Source: Desulfotomaculum sp.
GTDB lineage: Bacteria > Bacillota > Desulfotomaculia > Desulfotomaculales > Nap2-2B
DNA: 5,053 nucleotides
NCBI GenBank assembly: GCA_003457075.1
Contig: DMIY01000092.1
Span: forward strand, 1-5,053
Direction: 5' to 3'
The notes beneath the pieces are model-generated. The model was given only the letters and a program-made list of their open reading frames with translations, did no database searches and had not been told where the DNA came from. Positions 1-5,053 of this stretch are shown one piece after another. The first letter of the stretch is position 1; the number at the start of each line of letters is the position of its first letter. Made by a program: the position numbers and the translations under genes.

Positions 1-103
1 GGAAAACCTGCTGGACCTAAGCCACAATATTTACCCGTACTGCTGTCACTTACCTTATATTGTTATACATCATTACGACCCTCTTCCATGGAGAACCTTT
101 TTA
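1..103. other. Leader region with no supportable gene
   Basis: No gene can be supported here. One forward frame is open from base 1 to a TAA at 112-114, and another is open and continuous with the membrane protein frame that starts at 104. Neither contains a recognisable motif. The in-frame extension upstream of 104 would be rich in His, Tyr and Cys and has no ATG, GTG or TTG. The third frame has a stop at 18-20. The stretch is probably the intergenic region after an upstream gene lying outside the window (ispA would be usual in related genomes, which is inference). No convincing promoter pair or stem-loop was seen. Confidence 0.5.
90..93 (+). promoter_or_regulatory. Ribosome binding site of the membrane protein gene
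   Basis: GGAG lies 10 bases before the ATG at 104. It is a modest Shine-Dalgarno match with slightly long spacing. The ATG at 88, which overlaps this site, opens a different frame that stops at 112-114, so 104 is the sensible start. Confidence 0.5.
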
Positions 104-691
104 ATGAACAATAAAAAGTCATCTGTTTCCGTACGGTATGCTTTTATAGTAGGGGCAACCTCGTTTATTTTAGCGGTTGCCTTTTTCTGGTTATCAGACA
201 TTTTGGCAATTAAATTAAAAAGTTTACTTTTATCGTTTCTTTTTTTAGTTATAATTATACTGATCGGAATTTTAGCCGATATCATAGGTACTTCGGTAAC
301 AGTGGCGACCGAGGCGCCTTTTCACGCTAAAGGAGCAAAGAAAATACCCGGGTCACAGGAAGGAATATTTCTTATCCGCAATGCCGACCGGGTGGCAAAT
401 ATTTGTAATGACGTAATTGGTGATATTGCCGGCACGTTAAGCGGGGCAATGGGTATTGCCCTGGTCTTGCAAATCATAGTTTACTGGTCACAAGGTGATC
501 AACTGCTGGTAAATATGCTGATGACGGGAACCATTGCCGCGGTTACGATCAGCAGTAAGGCCATGGGCAAAAAACTGGCAGTAAGACATGCCAATGAGAT
601 CATCTTTTTAGTTGCTAAAGTACTGGCGGCATGGACGCGACTTACGGGTATTCCGGTGGTGAAAAAAACGCGGCGTGCCGGTTCACGGTAG
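104..691 (+). CDS. Small CNNM/DUF21-like membrane protein, no CBS domains
   Basis: This is a 195-residue integral membrane protein of unknown function. Hydrophobic segments lie near residues 12-31, 40-60, 108-128 and 134-152, with a weaker one near 164-180. The N-terminus has a short Lys/Ser-rich stretch and the C-terminal tail is basic (KKTRRAGSR), which fits a cytoplasmic location. The middle section (about 60-125) has the look of the DUF21/CNNM transmembrane domain of CorB/CorC-type proteins: a Thr-rich helix with [11 protein letters not shown], then [18 protein letters not shown] and a Gly/Ala-rich helix. Similar proteins in Clostridia are, as I recall, labelled CorB-like Mg/Co transporters. 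The CBS pair and CorC domain of full-length members are absent, so metal transport is only a guess. The ATG at 104 is the first usable start in the frame. The gene ends 34 bases before the dxs start chosen here, so co-transcription with dxs is likely. The first third is more AT-rich than the genes downstream. Confidence 0.8.
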   Translation: MNNKKSSVSVRYAFIVGATSFILAVAFFWLSDILAIKLKSLLLSFLFLVIIILIGILADIIGTSVTVATEAPFHAKGAKKIPGSQEGIFLIRNADRVANICNDVIGDIAGTLSGAMGIALVLQIIVYWSQGDQLLVNMLMTGTIAAVTISSKAMGKKLAVRHANEIIFLVAKVLAAWTRLTGIPVVKKTRRAGSR

Positions 692-716
692 CCTTGAAAA
701 AATCTTGCAAAGGTGT

Positions 717-720
717 GGAG
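717..720 (+). promoter_or_regulatory. Ribosome binding site that decides the dxs start
   Basis: GGAG, within AGGTGTGGAG (711-720), sits 5 bases before the TTG at 726. The alternative GTG at 675 is preceded by an A-run followed by CGCGGC and has no comparable site. This supports the TTG start for dxs. Confidence 0.65.
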
Positions 721-725
721 CACGT

Positions 726-2639
726 TTGGGACAGTTTCTATCAAAGATCAACTCTCCTTGTGATTTGGATTCTCTATCGATACCTCAACTGTATCAACTG
801 GCTGAAGAAATCAGGCAACAGATTATTGAAACGGTTTCTGTCAACGGGGGACACCTGGCTCCCAACCTGGGGGTGGTTGAACTTACCCTGGCTTTGCACA
901 GAGTGTTTAAAACTCCCGGGGATAAGATTATCTGGGACGTAGGGCATCAGTGTTATGTACACAAGCTTTTAACCGGGCGGCGCCAGAAATTTCACACCAT
1001 AAGGCAGTTTGAGGGGATCAGCGGTTTTCCCTGTCCGGAAGAAAGTGTCCACGATGCTTTTGTTACCGGCCACAGCAGTACATCTATTTCTGCTGCTTTA
1101 GGCATGGCCATTTCCCGCGACTTGCAAAAAAAGAACCACGCAGTGGTGGCAGTCATTGGCGATGGAGCAATGACTGCAGGGATGGCTTTTGAAGCCCTCA
1201 ATCATGCCGGCCATTTAAAGCGTAACCTGATCGTAGTTTTGAACGATAACGAAATGTCTATCGCCCCAAATGTTGGCGCCCTTTCCGGGTATTTAACCCG
1301 CCTGCGTACCGAGCCCATGTATTCCCGCGGCAAGGAAGAAATCGAACAGTTGTTGCGAAAAATACCCACCGTGGGGCCAAAGGTGGTCAAGGTAGTGGAG
1401 CGGATTAAAGATTCCTTGAAATACCTGATGATGCCCGGTATGTTTTTTGAGGAACTTGGTTTTGTTTACCTGGGGCCTATCGAGGGTCATGATATTCAGG
1501 CCATGATCAAGGTTTTGCAACAGGCCAGGGCCAGCCGCGGGCCGGTGCTGGCGCATGTAATCACCCGCAAGGGCAAGGGCTACCCCCCAGCCGAGGCTAA
1601 AGCTGATAAGTTTCATGGTATTGGCCCCTTCTCAGTTGAAACAGGCAAAACCGACTCGAAAGGTTTTCCTCCTACCTATACCGAAGTTTTCGGACAAACA
1701 TTAGTCCAACTGGCCCGTGAAGATAAACGGGTAGTAGCCATTACCGCGGCTATGGCCTTGGGAACAGGCCTGGCAGAGTTCGCCAGACTTTTTCCTGAAA
1801 GATTTTTTGACGTAGGAATTGCCGAGCAGCATGCTGTCACCCTGGGGGCAGGCCTGGCAGCAGGCGGCTTTAAACCAGTAATTGCTATTTATTCCACCTT
1901 TTTGCAAAGGGCGTATGATCAGGTGCTTCATGACGTCTGTTTGCAAAAACTGCCGGTCACCCTGGCCATAGACAGGGGAGGACTGGTTGGCGATGACGGG
2001 CCTACCCATCATGGAATGTTTGATTATGCTTACCTGCGGCCAATGCCCGGGATGATGGTAATGGCCCCGAAGGATGAGGATGAACTTCGCCATATGCTGA
2101 AAACCGCAATTTCTTATGACGGACCGGCGGCAATTCGCTACCCGCGAGGCGCAGGTCTTGGCTGTTCACTGGAAGGAGAACCCCGTGAACTGCCGCCCGG
2201 CCAGGCAGAGGTTTTACGTGAAGGCAGTGACGTGGGATTAATTGCGGCAGGCAGTATGGTAAAGGTGGCGCGCGACGCGGCGGACGTTTTGGAAGAACAG
2301 GGTATAAATGCTGCGGTAATTAATGCCCGTTTTATTAAGCCTCTGGATGAAAAATGTATTGCCCGCTACGCTGCAAAGACCAGGCTGCTGGTTACACTGG
2401 AGGAGCATGTCCTGCAGGGTGGATTTGGCAGTGCAGTGTTGGAGACGCTCAACTTGCTTGGATTATCTAACATTAGAGTGGTGCGGCTGGGTATCGGCGA
2501 TACCTTTGTGGAACACGGCAATCGCGATATGCTCCTTGTTAAGCATGGATTAACGGTGGATCATATAGTTGAAGTCGTACATTCTCATCTGGGTGTGCGC
2601 AGGGTGGACAAAAAGCTGCAGAAGCTAAAAGCCCGGTAA
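726..2639 (+). CDS. dxs: 1-deoxy-D-xylulose-5-phosphate synthase
   Basis: This cytoplasmic thiamine-diphosphate enzyme condenses pyruvate and glyceraldehyde 3-phosphate into DXP. That is the first step of the MEP isoprenoid pathway, and DXP also feeds thiamine and pyridoxal synthesis in many bacteria. From the TTG start it has 637 residues, normal for the family. Visible motifs are GGH (His43), DVGHQ (His74), the cofactor/Mg motif GDGAMTAG (145-152) with LNDNEMS (172-178), the catalytic glutamate in GIAEQHAV (Glu367), [12 protein letters not shown] (393-404), DGPTHHG (424-430) and IRYPRG (470-475). The C-terminal transketolase domain runs to about residue 620. The frame stays open back to a GTG at 675, but that adds 17 residues over the end of the upstream gene and lacks a ribosome binding site. 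The TTG product begins [14 protein letters not shown], the usual DXS opening. One variation: [12 protein letters not shown], where Pro usually follows AITAAM. The tlyA gene follows after 15 bases. Confidence 0.97.
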   Translation: MGQFLSKINSPCDLDSLSIPQLYQLAEEIRQQIIETVSVNGGHLAPNLGVVELTLALHRVFKTPGDKIIWDVGHQCYVHKLLTGRRQKFHTIRQFEGISGFPCPEESVHDAFVTGHSSTSISAALGMAISRDLQKKNHAVVAVIGDGAMTAGMAFEALNHAGHLKRNLIVVLNDNEMSIAPNVGALSGYLTRLRTEPMYSRGKEEIEQLLRKIPTVGPKVVKVVERIKDSLKYLMMPGMFFEELGFVYLGPIEGHDIQAMIKVLQQARASRGPVLAHVITRKGKGYPPAEAKADKFHGIGPFSVETGKTDSKGFPPTYTEVFGQTLVQLAREDKRVVAITAAMALGTGLAEFARLFPERFFDVGIAEQHAVTLGAGLAAGGFKPVIAIYSTFLQRAYDQVLHDVCLQKLPVTLAIDRGGLVGDDGPTHHGMFDYAYLRPMPGMMVMAPKDEDELRHMLKTAISYDGPAAIRYPRGAGLGCSLEGEPRELPPGQAEVLREGSDVGLIAAGSMVKVARDAADVLEEQGINAAVINARFIKPLDEKCIARYAAKTRLLVTLEEHVLQGGFGSAVLETLNLLGLSNIRVVRLGIGDTFVEHGNRDMLLVKHGLTVDHIVEVVHSHLGVRRVDKKLQKLKAR

Positions 2640-2640
2640 C

Positions 2641-2646
2641 AGGAGG
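2641..2646 (+). promoter_or_regulatory. Strong ribosome binding site of tlyA
   Basis: A perfect AGGAGG begins one base after the dxs stop codon. It is 8 bases from the TTG at 2655 and 11 from the GTG at 2658. The spacing favours the TTG start, although the two choices differ by only one residue. Confidence 0.85.
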
Positions 2647-2654
2647 CAAATAAC

Positions 2655-3467
2655 TTGGTGCGCTCTAAAGTAAGGCTGGACGCGCTGCTGGTAACAAAGG
2701 GACTGTGTGAAAGCAGGGAAAAAGCAAGGGCCTGTGTAATGTCCGGCCAGGTGCTGGTGGAAGGGCGCCGGGCAGATAAAGCAGGTTTGTTTGTGAACTT
2801 ATTGGCAGAAATAGAGGTTTCGGGACAGTTGCCATACGTAGGTCGAGGAGGTTTAAAGCTGGAAAAGGCTTTACGCAGTTTCAACCTGGACTTAACCGGC
2901 AGGGTTGTTTTAGACGTTGGATCCTCTACGGGAGGATTTACCGACTGCGCCTTACAACACGGGGCCCGTCTGGTATACGCCGTGGATGTCGGCTATGGCC
3001 AACTGGCCTGGAAGCTTAGATGCGATCCCCGGGTTATTGTTTTAGAACGTACGAACATTCGCTATCTTTCAAAAGAAGCCCTGACCATCCTGCCTGATTT
3101 TGCTGTAATAGATGTTTCTTTTATTTCCCTGTCCAGGGTACTGCCTGAAATAACCGGGCTGACCACACCGGAGGCTAAAGGGGTAGCTTTAATCAAACCA
3201 CAGTTTGAAGCCGGCCGGGAGAAAGTGGGGAAAAAAGGTGTGGTAAGAGACCCTGGCGTTCACCGGGAAGTTATTTCCAGGGTCTGTGGTGTTATTGAAG
3301 ATTCAGGCTGGGGAGGAGTAAGGGGACTGGACTTTTCTCCTTTGAAAGGCCCGCAGGGAAATATTGAGTACCTGGTTTACTTTGACCGGCAGTTGCCGTC
3401 CAACCCTGATCAGGAAAAGCATATTGAGGAAGTGGTCGGGCAGGCTTTTACCTCCCTCGGTAAATAA
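2655..3467 (+). CDS. tlyA: TlyA family rRNA 2'-O-methyltransferase (S4 + FtsJ domains)
   Basis: This S-adenosylmethionine-dependent RNA methyltransferase is the counterpart of Bacillus YqxC. In mycobacteria TlyA 2'-O-methylates a cytidine in 16S and one in 23S rRNA, which affects capreomycin sensitivity; the targets here are inferred. Residues 4-63 form an S4 RNA-binding domain (RLDALLVTKGLCESREKA, then GQVLVEG). A short linker (YVGRGG) leads to the Rossmann methyltransferase domain. Cofactor motif I is DVGSSTGGFTD (87-97), and AVDVGYGQLAWKLR (109-122) follows. The K-D-K-E catalytic tetrad of 2'-O-methyltransferases is visible as Lys68 (GGLKL), Asp153 (VIDVSF), Lys181 (LIKPQFEAG) and Glu238 (NIEYL). 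The length of 270 residues is typical. The start is a TTG behind a perfect AGGAGG. Database names such as 'hemolysin A' reflect an old phenotype and should not be taken as the function. The gene lies 15 bases after dxs and is probably translated from the same message. Confidence 0.94.
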   Translation: MVRSKVRLDALLVTKGLCESREKARACVMSGQVLVEGRRADKAGLFVNLLAEIEVSGQLPYVGRGGLKLEKALRSFNLDLTGRVVLDVGSSTGGFTDCALQHGARLVYAVDVGYGQLAWKLRCDPRVIVLERTNIRYLSKEALTILPDFAVIDVSFISLSRVLPEITGLTTPEAKGVALIKPQFEAGREKVGKKGVVRDPGVHREVISRVCGVIEDSGWGGVRGLDFSPLKGPQGNIEYLVYFDRQLPSNPDQEKHIEEVVGQAFTSLGK

Positions 3468-3473
3468 GATTTA

Positions 3474-3500
3474 ACCACAGAGTACACCGAGAACACAGAG
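3474..3500 (+). repeat. Degenerate 9-base tandem repeat, three units
   Basis: Three consecutive 9-base units can be read: ACCACAGAG, TACACCGAG and AACACAGAG. The shared pattern is roughly AACACAGAG, with two mismatches in the middle unit (bases 1 and 6) and one in the first (base 2). The array begins six bases after the tlyA stop codon. CACAGAG-rich tracts of this kind occur as dispersed intergenic sequences in several anaerobic bacteria; this is recollection, not something checked here. No function is known to me. Confidence 0.7.
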
Positions 3501-3544
3501 CATAATATTAAATGTGCCAGTTAGTATCAAAGTAGTCTTAAACG

Positions 3545-3565
3545 CAGAATTCAGAACTCAGAATA
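3545..3565 (+). repeat. Degenerate 7-base tandem repeat, three units
   Basis: Three consecutive 7-base units can be read: CAGAATT, CAGAACT and CAGAATA. The first five bases, CAGAA except for no change across units, are identical, and variation is confined to the last two positions. The array ends 11 bases before the nadK ribosome binding site. It differs from the 9-base array upstream in period and sequence, although both contain CAGA. Confidence 0.7.
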
Positions 3566-3576
3566 CCCAAATTATT

Positions 3577-3582
3577 GAGGTG
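3577..3582 (+). promoter_or_regulatory. Ribosome binding site of nadK
   Basis: GAGGTG lies 5 bases before the ATG at 3588. A second ATG at 3584 is out of frame and too close to the site, so 3588 is the start. Confidence 0.75.
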
Positions 3583-3587
3583 AATGA

Positions 3588-4460
3588 ATGAAAACCATCG
3601 GCCTGGTAGTAAACATAGAGAAAAAAAAGATCGGCGAACTGGTGCGGCAAACCATAAGCTGGCTGGAATCCCATAACTGCCGGCCGGCGCTGGCGGAAGT
3701 TACCGCCCAGGCGCTGGGATTACCTGAATTCAGCTGGGATCAACAGAAGTTGGTTACAAATACGGATTACCTGGTAGTTCTGGGAGGGGATGGAACTTTA
3801 CTAAGCATAGCAAGGCAGGCCGCTCCCGGTGGTGTACCCATACTGGGCGTCAACATGGGTCACCTGGGATTTTTAACGGAGGTTGATGTATCGGAACTGT
3901 TTTCTGCCCTTGAGAGACTTATTAAAGGCGAGTACATGATCGAGGAACGGATGATGCTGGAAGCCGGAGTATACCGCCAGAATTTGCTGGTAGAGCAGTC
4001 TATAGCTTTAAACGATGTAGTGATTACTAAAGGCGCTCTGGCACGTCTTATATTCTTAGAAACCTACGTCGATCAAGAATATGTCACCACCTACCCGGCG
4101 GATGGTTTGATTGTAGCCACTCCCACCGGGTCAACAGCTTATTCCTTATCTGCCGGCGGCCCGCTGGTCACACCCAAAATGGAGTTAATGCTGGTTACGC
4201 CTATCTGTCCCCATTCCTTGTGGGCCAGGCCGTTGGTGATCGGGGCAGACAGCCAGGTAAAAGTTGAAGTTCTTTCCGGGCAGGGTGAGATTATGTTGAC
4301 TATGGATGGCCAATATGGTTTTAAACTACAACCAAAAGACAACGTAATAGTAAACAAGGCGCCCTTTTGGGCAAAATTCATCTGTCTTCAAGAGCGGAGC
4401 TTTTTTTATTTGCTGCGACAGAAACTGAACGAAGGGGAACGCAATAATACCAGGATGTAA
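3588..4460 (+). CDS. nadK: NAD kinase (ATP-dependent, bacterial PpnK type)
   Basis: This cytoplasmic enzyme phosphorylates NAD at the 2'-hydroxyl of its adenosine ribose to give NADP, the only route to NADP in bacteria. The protein has 290 residues, which fits the family. Motifs seen are the phosphate-donor loop GGDGT (66-70) in LVVLGGDGTLLSIAR, GVNMGHLGFLTEVD (87-100), the NAD-binding Asn-Asp pair in LNDVVITKG (141-149), the Gly-rich motif DGLIVATPTGSTAYS (172-186) followed by LSAGGPLVTP, then TPICPHSLWARPLV (204-217) and the DGQ motif (240-242). The C-terminal 20 residues are charged and unlikely to be conserved. The ATG start is set by GAGGTG. In Bacillus, nadK is not located between the tlyA homologue and argR, but this position is common in Clostridia. 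The product supplies the NADP pool used by the reductive steps after Dxs, although shared location alone does not prove shared control. Confidence 0.96.
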   Translation: MKTIGLVVNIEKKKIGELVRQTISWLESHNCRPALAEVTAQALGLPEFSWDQQKLVTNTDYLVVLGGDGTLLSIARQAAPGGVPILGVNMGHLGFLTEVDVSELFSALERLIKGEYMIEERMMLEAGVYRQNLLVEQSIALNDVVITKGALARLIFLETYVDQEYVTTYPADGLIVATPTGSTAYSLSAGGPLVTPKMELMLVTPICPHSLWARPLVIGADSQVKVEVLSGQGEIMLTMDGQYGFKLQPKDNVIVNKAPFWAKFICLQERSFFYLLRQKLNEGERNNTRM

Positions 4461-4466
4461 AGAAGC

Positions 4467-4472
4467 AGGTGG
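4467..4472 (+). promoter_or_regulatory. Ribosome binding site of argR
   Basis: AGGTGG lies 6 bases before the GTG at 4479. The GTG at 4469, inside this site, opens a different frame that encodes nothing recognisable. The site therefore supports the GTG at 4479 as the argR start. Confidence 0.75.
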
Positions 4473-4478
4473 AAAAAG

Positions 4479-4934
4479 GTGAAGATTCAGCGGCAAAAAA
4501 AAATAATAGAGATCATTTCGCAAAAACAAATCCAGACTCAAATCGAAATGGCTGCCGCTTTGCATTCCGCCGGTTTCAAAGTAACCCAGGCCACAGTTTC
4601 CCGGGATATAAAGGAACTCAACCTGATCAAGGCGCCGGCGGGAAAAAACACAGTACGATATACTTTGCCGGAAACTCTTACGCTGGCGCAAAGCGATAAC
4701 CGGTTAAAACGCTTATTTAAGGATTCTGTAATTAGTATTGACTACAGCGAAAATCTTATTGTTATCAAGACCCTGCCCGGTGAGGCCCAGGGAGTAGCTT
4801 CGGCGGTGGACCGGGCGGGCTGGCCGGAGATTATCGGTACAGTAGCCGGAGACGATACTATCTTGGCGATTGTTAAACCTAAAAGATATTTACCTATACT
4901 TTTAAAACGTTTTAATCAGTTGATCAAGGGGTGA
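4479..4934 (+). CDS. argR: Arginine repressor
   Basis: This is an ArgR/AhrC transcription factor. In the family a hexamer binds L-arginine and then ARG-box operators, repressing arginine biosynthesis genes and, in Bacillus, activating catabolic ones. The protein has 151 residues, the standard length. Residues 1-70 form the winged-helix DNA-binding domain, with the hallmark recognition motif QATVSRDIKEL (37-47). The C-terminal oligomerisation and arginine-binding domain covers about 80-150 and shows LPGEAQGVASAVD (99-111) and IIGTVAGDDTILAIVK (118-133). The Gly-Asp-Asp at 124-126 is the conserved arginine-contact site. Translation starts at a GTG behind AGGTGG, 18 bases after nadK. A run of nine A residues (4495-4503) falls in codons 6-9. 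The position directly before recN is conserved across Firmicutes and does not imply that ArgR controls recN. No clear ARG box was found in this window. Confidence 0.96.
   Translation: MKIQRQKKIIEIISQKQIQTQIEMAAALHSAGFKVTQATVSRDIKELNLIKAPAGKNTVRYTLPETLTLAQSDNRLKRLFKDSVISIDYSENLIVIKTLPGEAQGVASAVDRAGWPEIIGTVAGDDTILAIVKPKRYLPILLKRFNQLIKG
4928..4934 (+). promoter_or_regulatory. Ribosome binding site of recN, overlapping the argR stop
   Basis: GGGGTGA, within AAGGGGTGA, includes the argR TGA stop codon and lies 6 bases before the TTG at 4941. The overlap suggests translational coupling of recN to argR. Confidence 0.7.
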
Positions 4935-4940
4935 AGAACC

Positions 4941-5053
4941 TTGTTGGTTTCCCTGGAGATAAAAGATTTTGGTCTTGTAGATTGGGTGAGCATGGAGTTT
5001 TCTTGCGGCATAAATGTTCTCACGGGAGAAACCGGGGCGGGAAAATCAATTAT
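4941..5053 (+). CDS. recN: DNA repair protein RecN, N-terminal fragment cut by window end
   Basis: Only the first 37 codons are present; the gene runs off the window. RecN is an SMC-like ATPase that acts early in double-strand break repair and homologous recombination. The visible part is the start of the ATPase head: MLVSLEIKDFGLVDWVSMEF is the usual opening beta strand region, followed by INVLTGETGAGKSI with the Walker A motif GETGAGKS at residues 29-36. The TTG at 4941 gives the opening normal for the family; a second TTG directly follows at 4944 and would lose one residue. The coiled coil, signature motif and Walker B are beyond the window. The gap to argR is 6 bases and the ribosome binding site overlaps the argR stop, so the two are probably co-transcribed and coupled. 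Confidence 0.93.
   Translation, partial: MLVSLEIKDFGLVDWVSMEFSCGINVLTGETGAGKSI

Larger units (their letters stand above)
3468..3587. other. Intergenic gap between tlyA and nadK
   Basis: This is the only gap longer than 34 bases between genes in the window. It is AT-rich and holds two distinct short tandem repeats, a 9-base unit (3474-3500) and a 7-base unit (3545-3565), separated by 44 bases. I see no hairpin followed by a T-run, so no terminator is called. CATAAT at 3501-3506 resembles a -10 box but has no matching -35 box upstream. If the cluster has an internal promoter or a processing site, this is the likely place. Confidence 0.7.

Noticed and set aside
43..69. Possible promoter: CTGTCA and TATACA boxes
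   Set aside because: The spacing is 15 bases and both boxes are imperfect. This is not better than expected by chance in AT-rich sequence.
2..103. In-frame upstream extension of the membrane protein
   Set aside because: The frame has no stop back to the window edge, but also no ATG, GTG or TTG. The encoded residues are His/Tyr/Cys-rich and unlike a membrane-protein leader.
1..114. Open frame from base 1 to a TAA at 112-114, a possible C-terminus of an upstream gene overlapping the membrane protein start
   Set aside because: The encoded residues are Pro-rich then low-complexity and match no family I recognise, such as the IspA C-terminus. With only 37 codons visible this cannot be told from chance.
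631..942. Forward open frame spanning the membrane gene end and the dxs start
   Set aside because: It overlaps dxs in another frame, and its Trp/Leu-rich product resembles no family. It is a shadow.
1701..2093. Reverse-strand open frame of 130 codons inside dxs, and similar ones at 1293-1616 and 4326-4691
   Set aside because: They lie opposite well-supported genes with full motif sets, have no recognisable domains, and are shadows of coding sequence.
2655..3467. Hemolysin function for the tlyA product
   Set aside because: The S4 domain, the SAM motif and the K-D-K-E tetrad point to RNA 2'-O-methylation. The hemolysin label is historical.
3501..3506. CATAAT as a -10 box for a nadK promoter
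   Set aside because: The region 16-18 bases upstream falls in the CACAGAG repeat and bears no resemblance to a -35 box.
3468..3587. Rho-independent terminator after tlyA
   Set aside because: No GC-rich hairpin followed by a T-run could be found by eye.
3577..3598. ARG box (ArgR operator) near the nadK start, suggested by TGAATGAATGAAAA
   Set aside because: It lacks the dyad symmetry and second half-site of known ARG boxes.

Overview
The window looks like ordinary chromosome from a Gram-positive anaerobe of the Clostridia, most likely in or near the Peptococcaceae (Desulfotomaculum/Pelotomaculum-type). The reasons are the gene order dxs - tlyA - nadK - argR - recN, which is a Firmicutes arrangement (Bacillus has dxs - yqxC - ahrC - recN), the strong AGGAGG-type ribosome binding sites, the frequent TTG and GTG starts, and protein motifs typical of that group. 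The placement is inference from gene order and motifs, not from a database search.

Layout, all on the + strand: bases 1-103 hold no gene I can support. A small uncharacterised membrane protein follows (104-691). Next come 1-deoxy-D-xylulose-5-phosphate synthase (dxs, best start the TTG at 726, to 2639) and a TlyA-type S4/FtsJ rRNA 2'-O-methyltransferase (2655-3467). A 120-base gap carries two different short degenerate tandem repeats. After it come NAD kinase (nadK, 3588-4460), the arginine repressor (argR, 4479-4934) and the first 37 codons of the DNA repair ATPase RecN (4941 to the window end).

The genes are tightly packed, with gaps of 34, 15, 120, 18 and 6 bases, so they probably form one or two operons. 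The only room for a new promoter or processing site is the repeat-bearing gap before nadK. The cluster links isoprenoid precursor synthesis (dxs, which needs thiamine diphosphate, with NADPH used downstream), ribosome modification, NADP supply, arginine control and recombination repair. These genes are neighbours by conserved order rather than members of a single pathway.

I found no mobile element, CRISPR array, tRNA, rRNA, riboswitch or convincing terminator. I see no undescribed multi-gene system here. The items that most deserve a second look are the CNNM/DUF21-like membrane protein without CBS domains upstream of dxs, and the paired degenerate repeats between tlyA and nadK.
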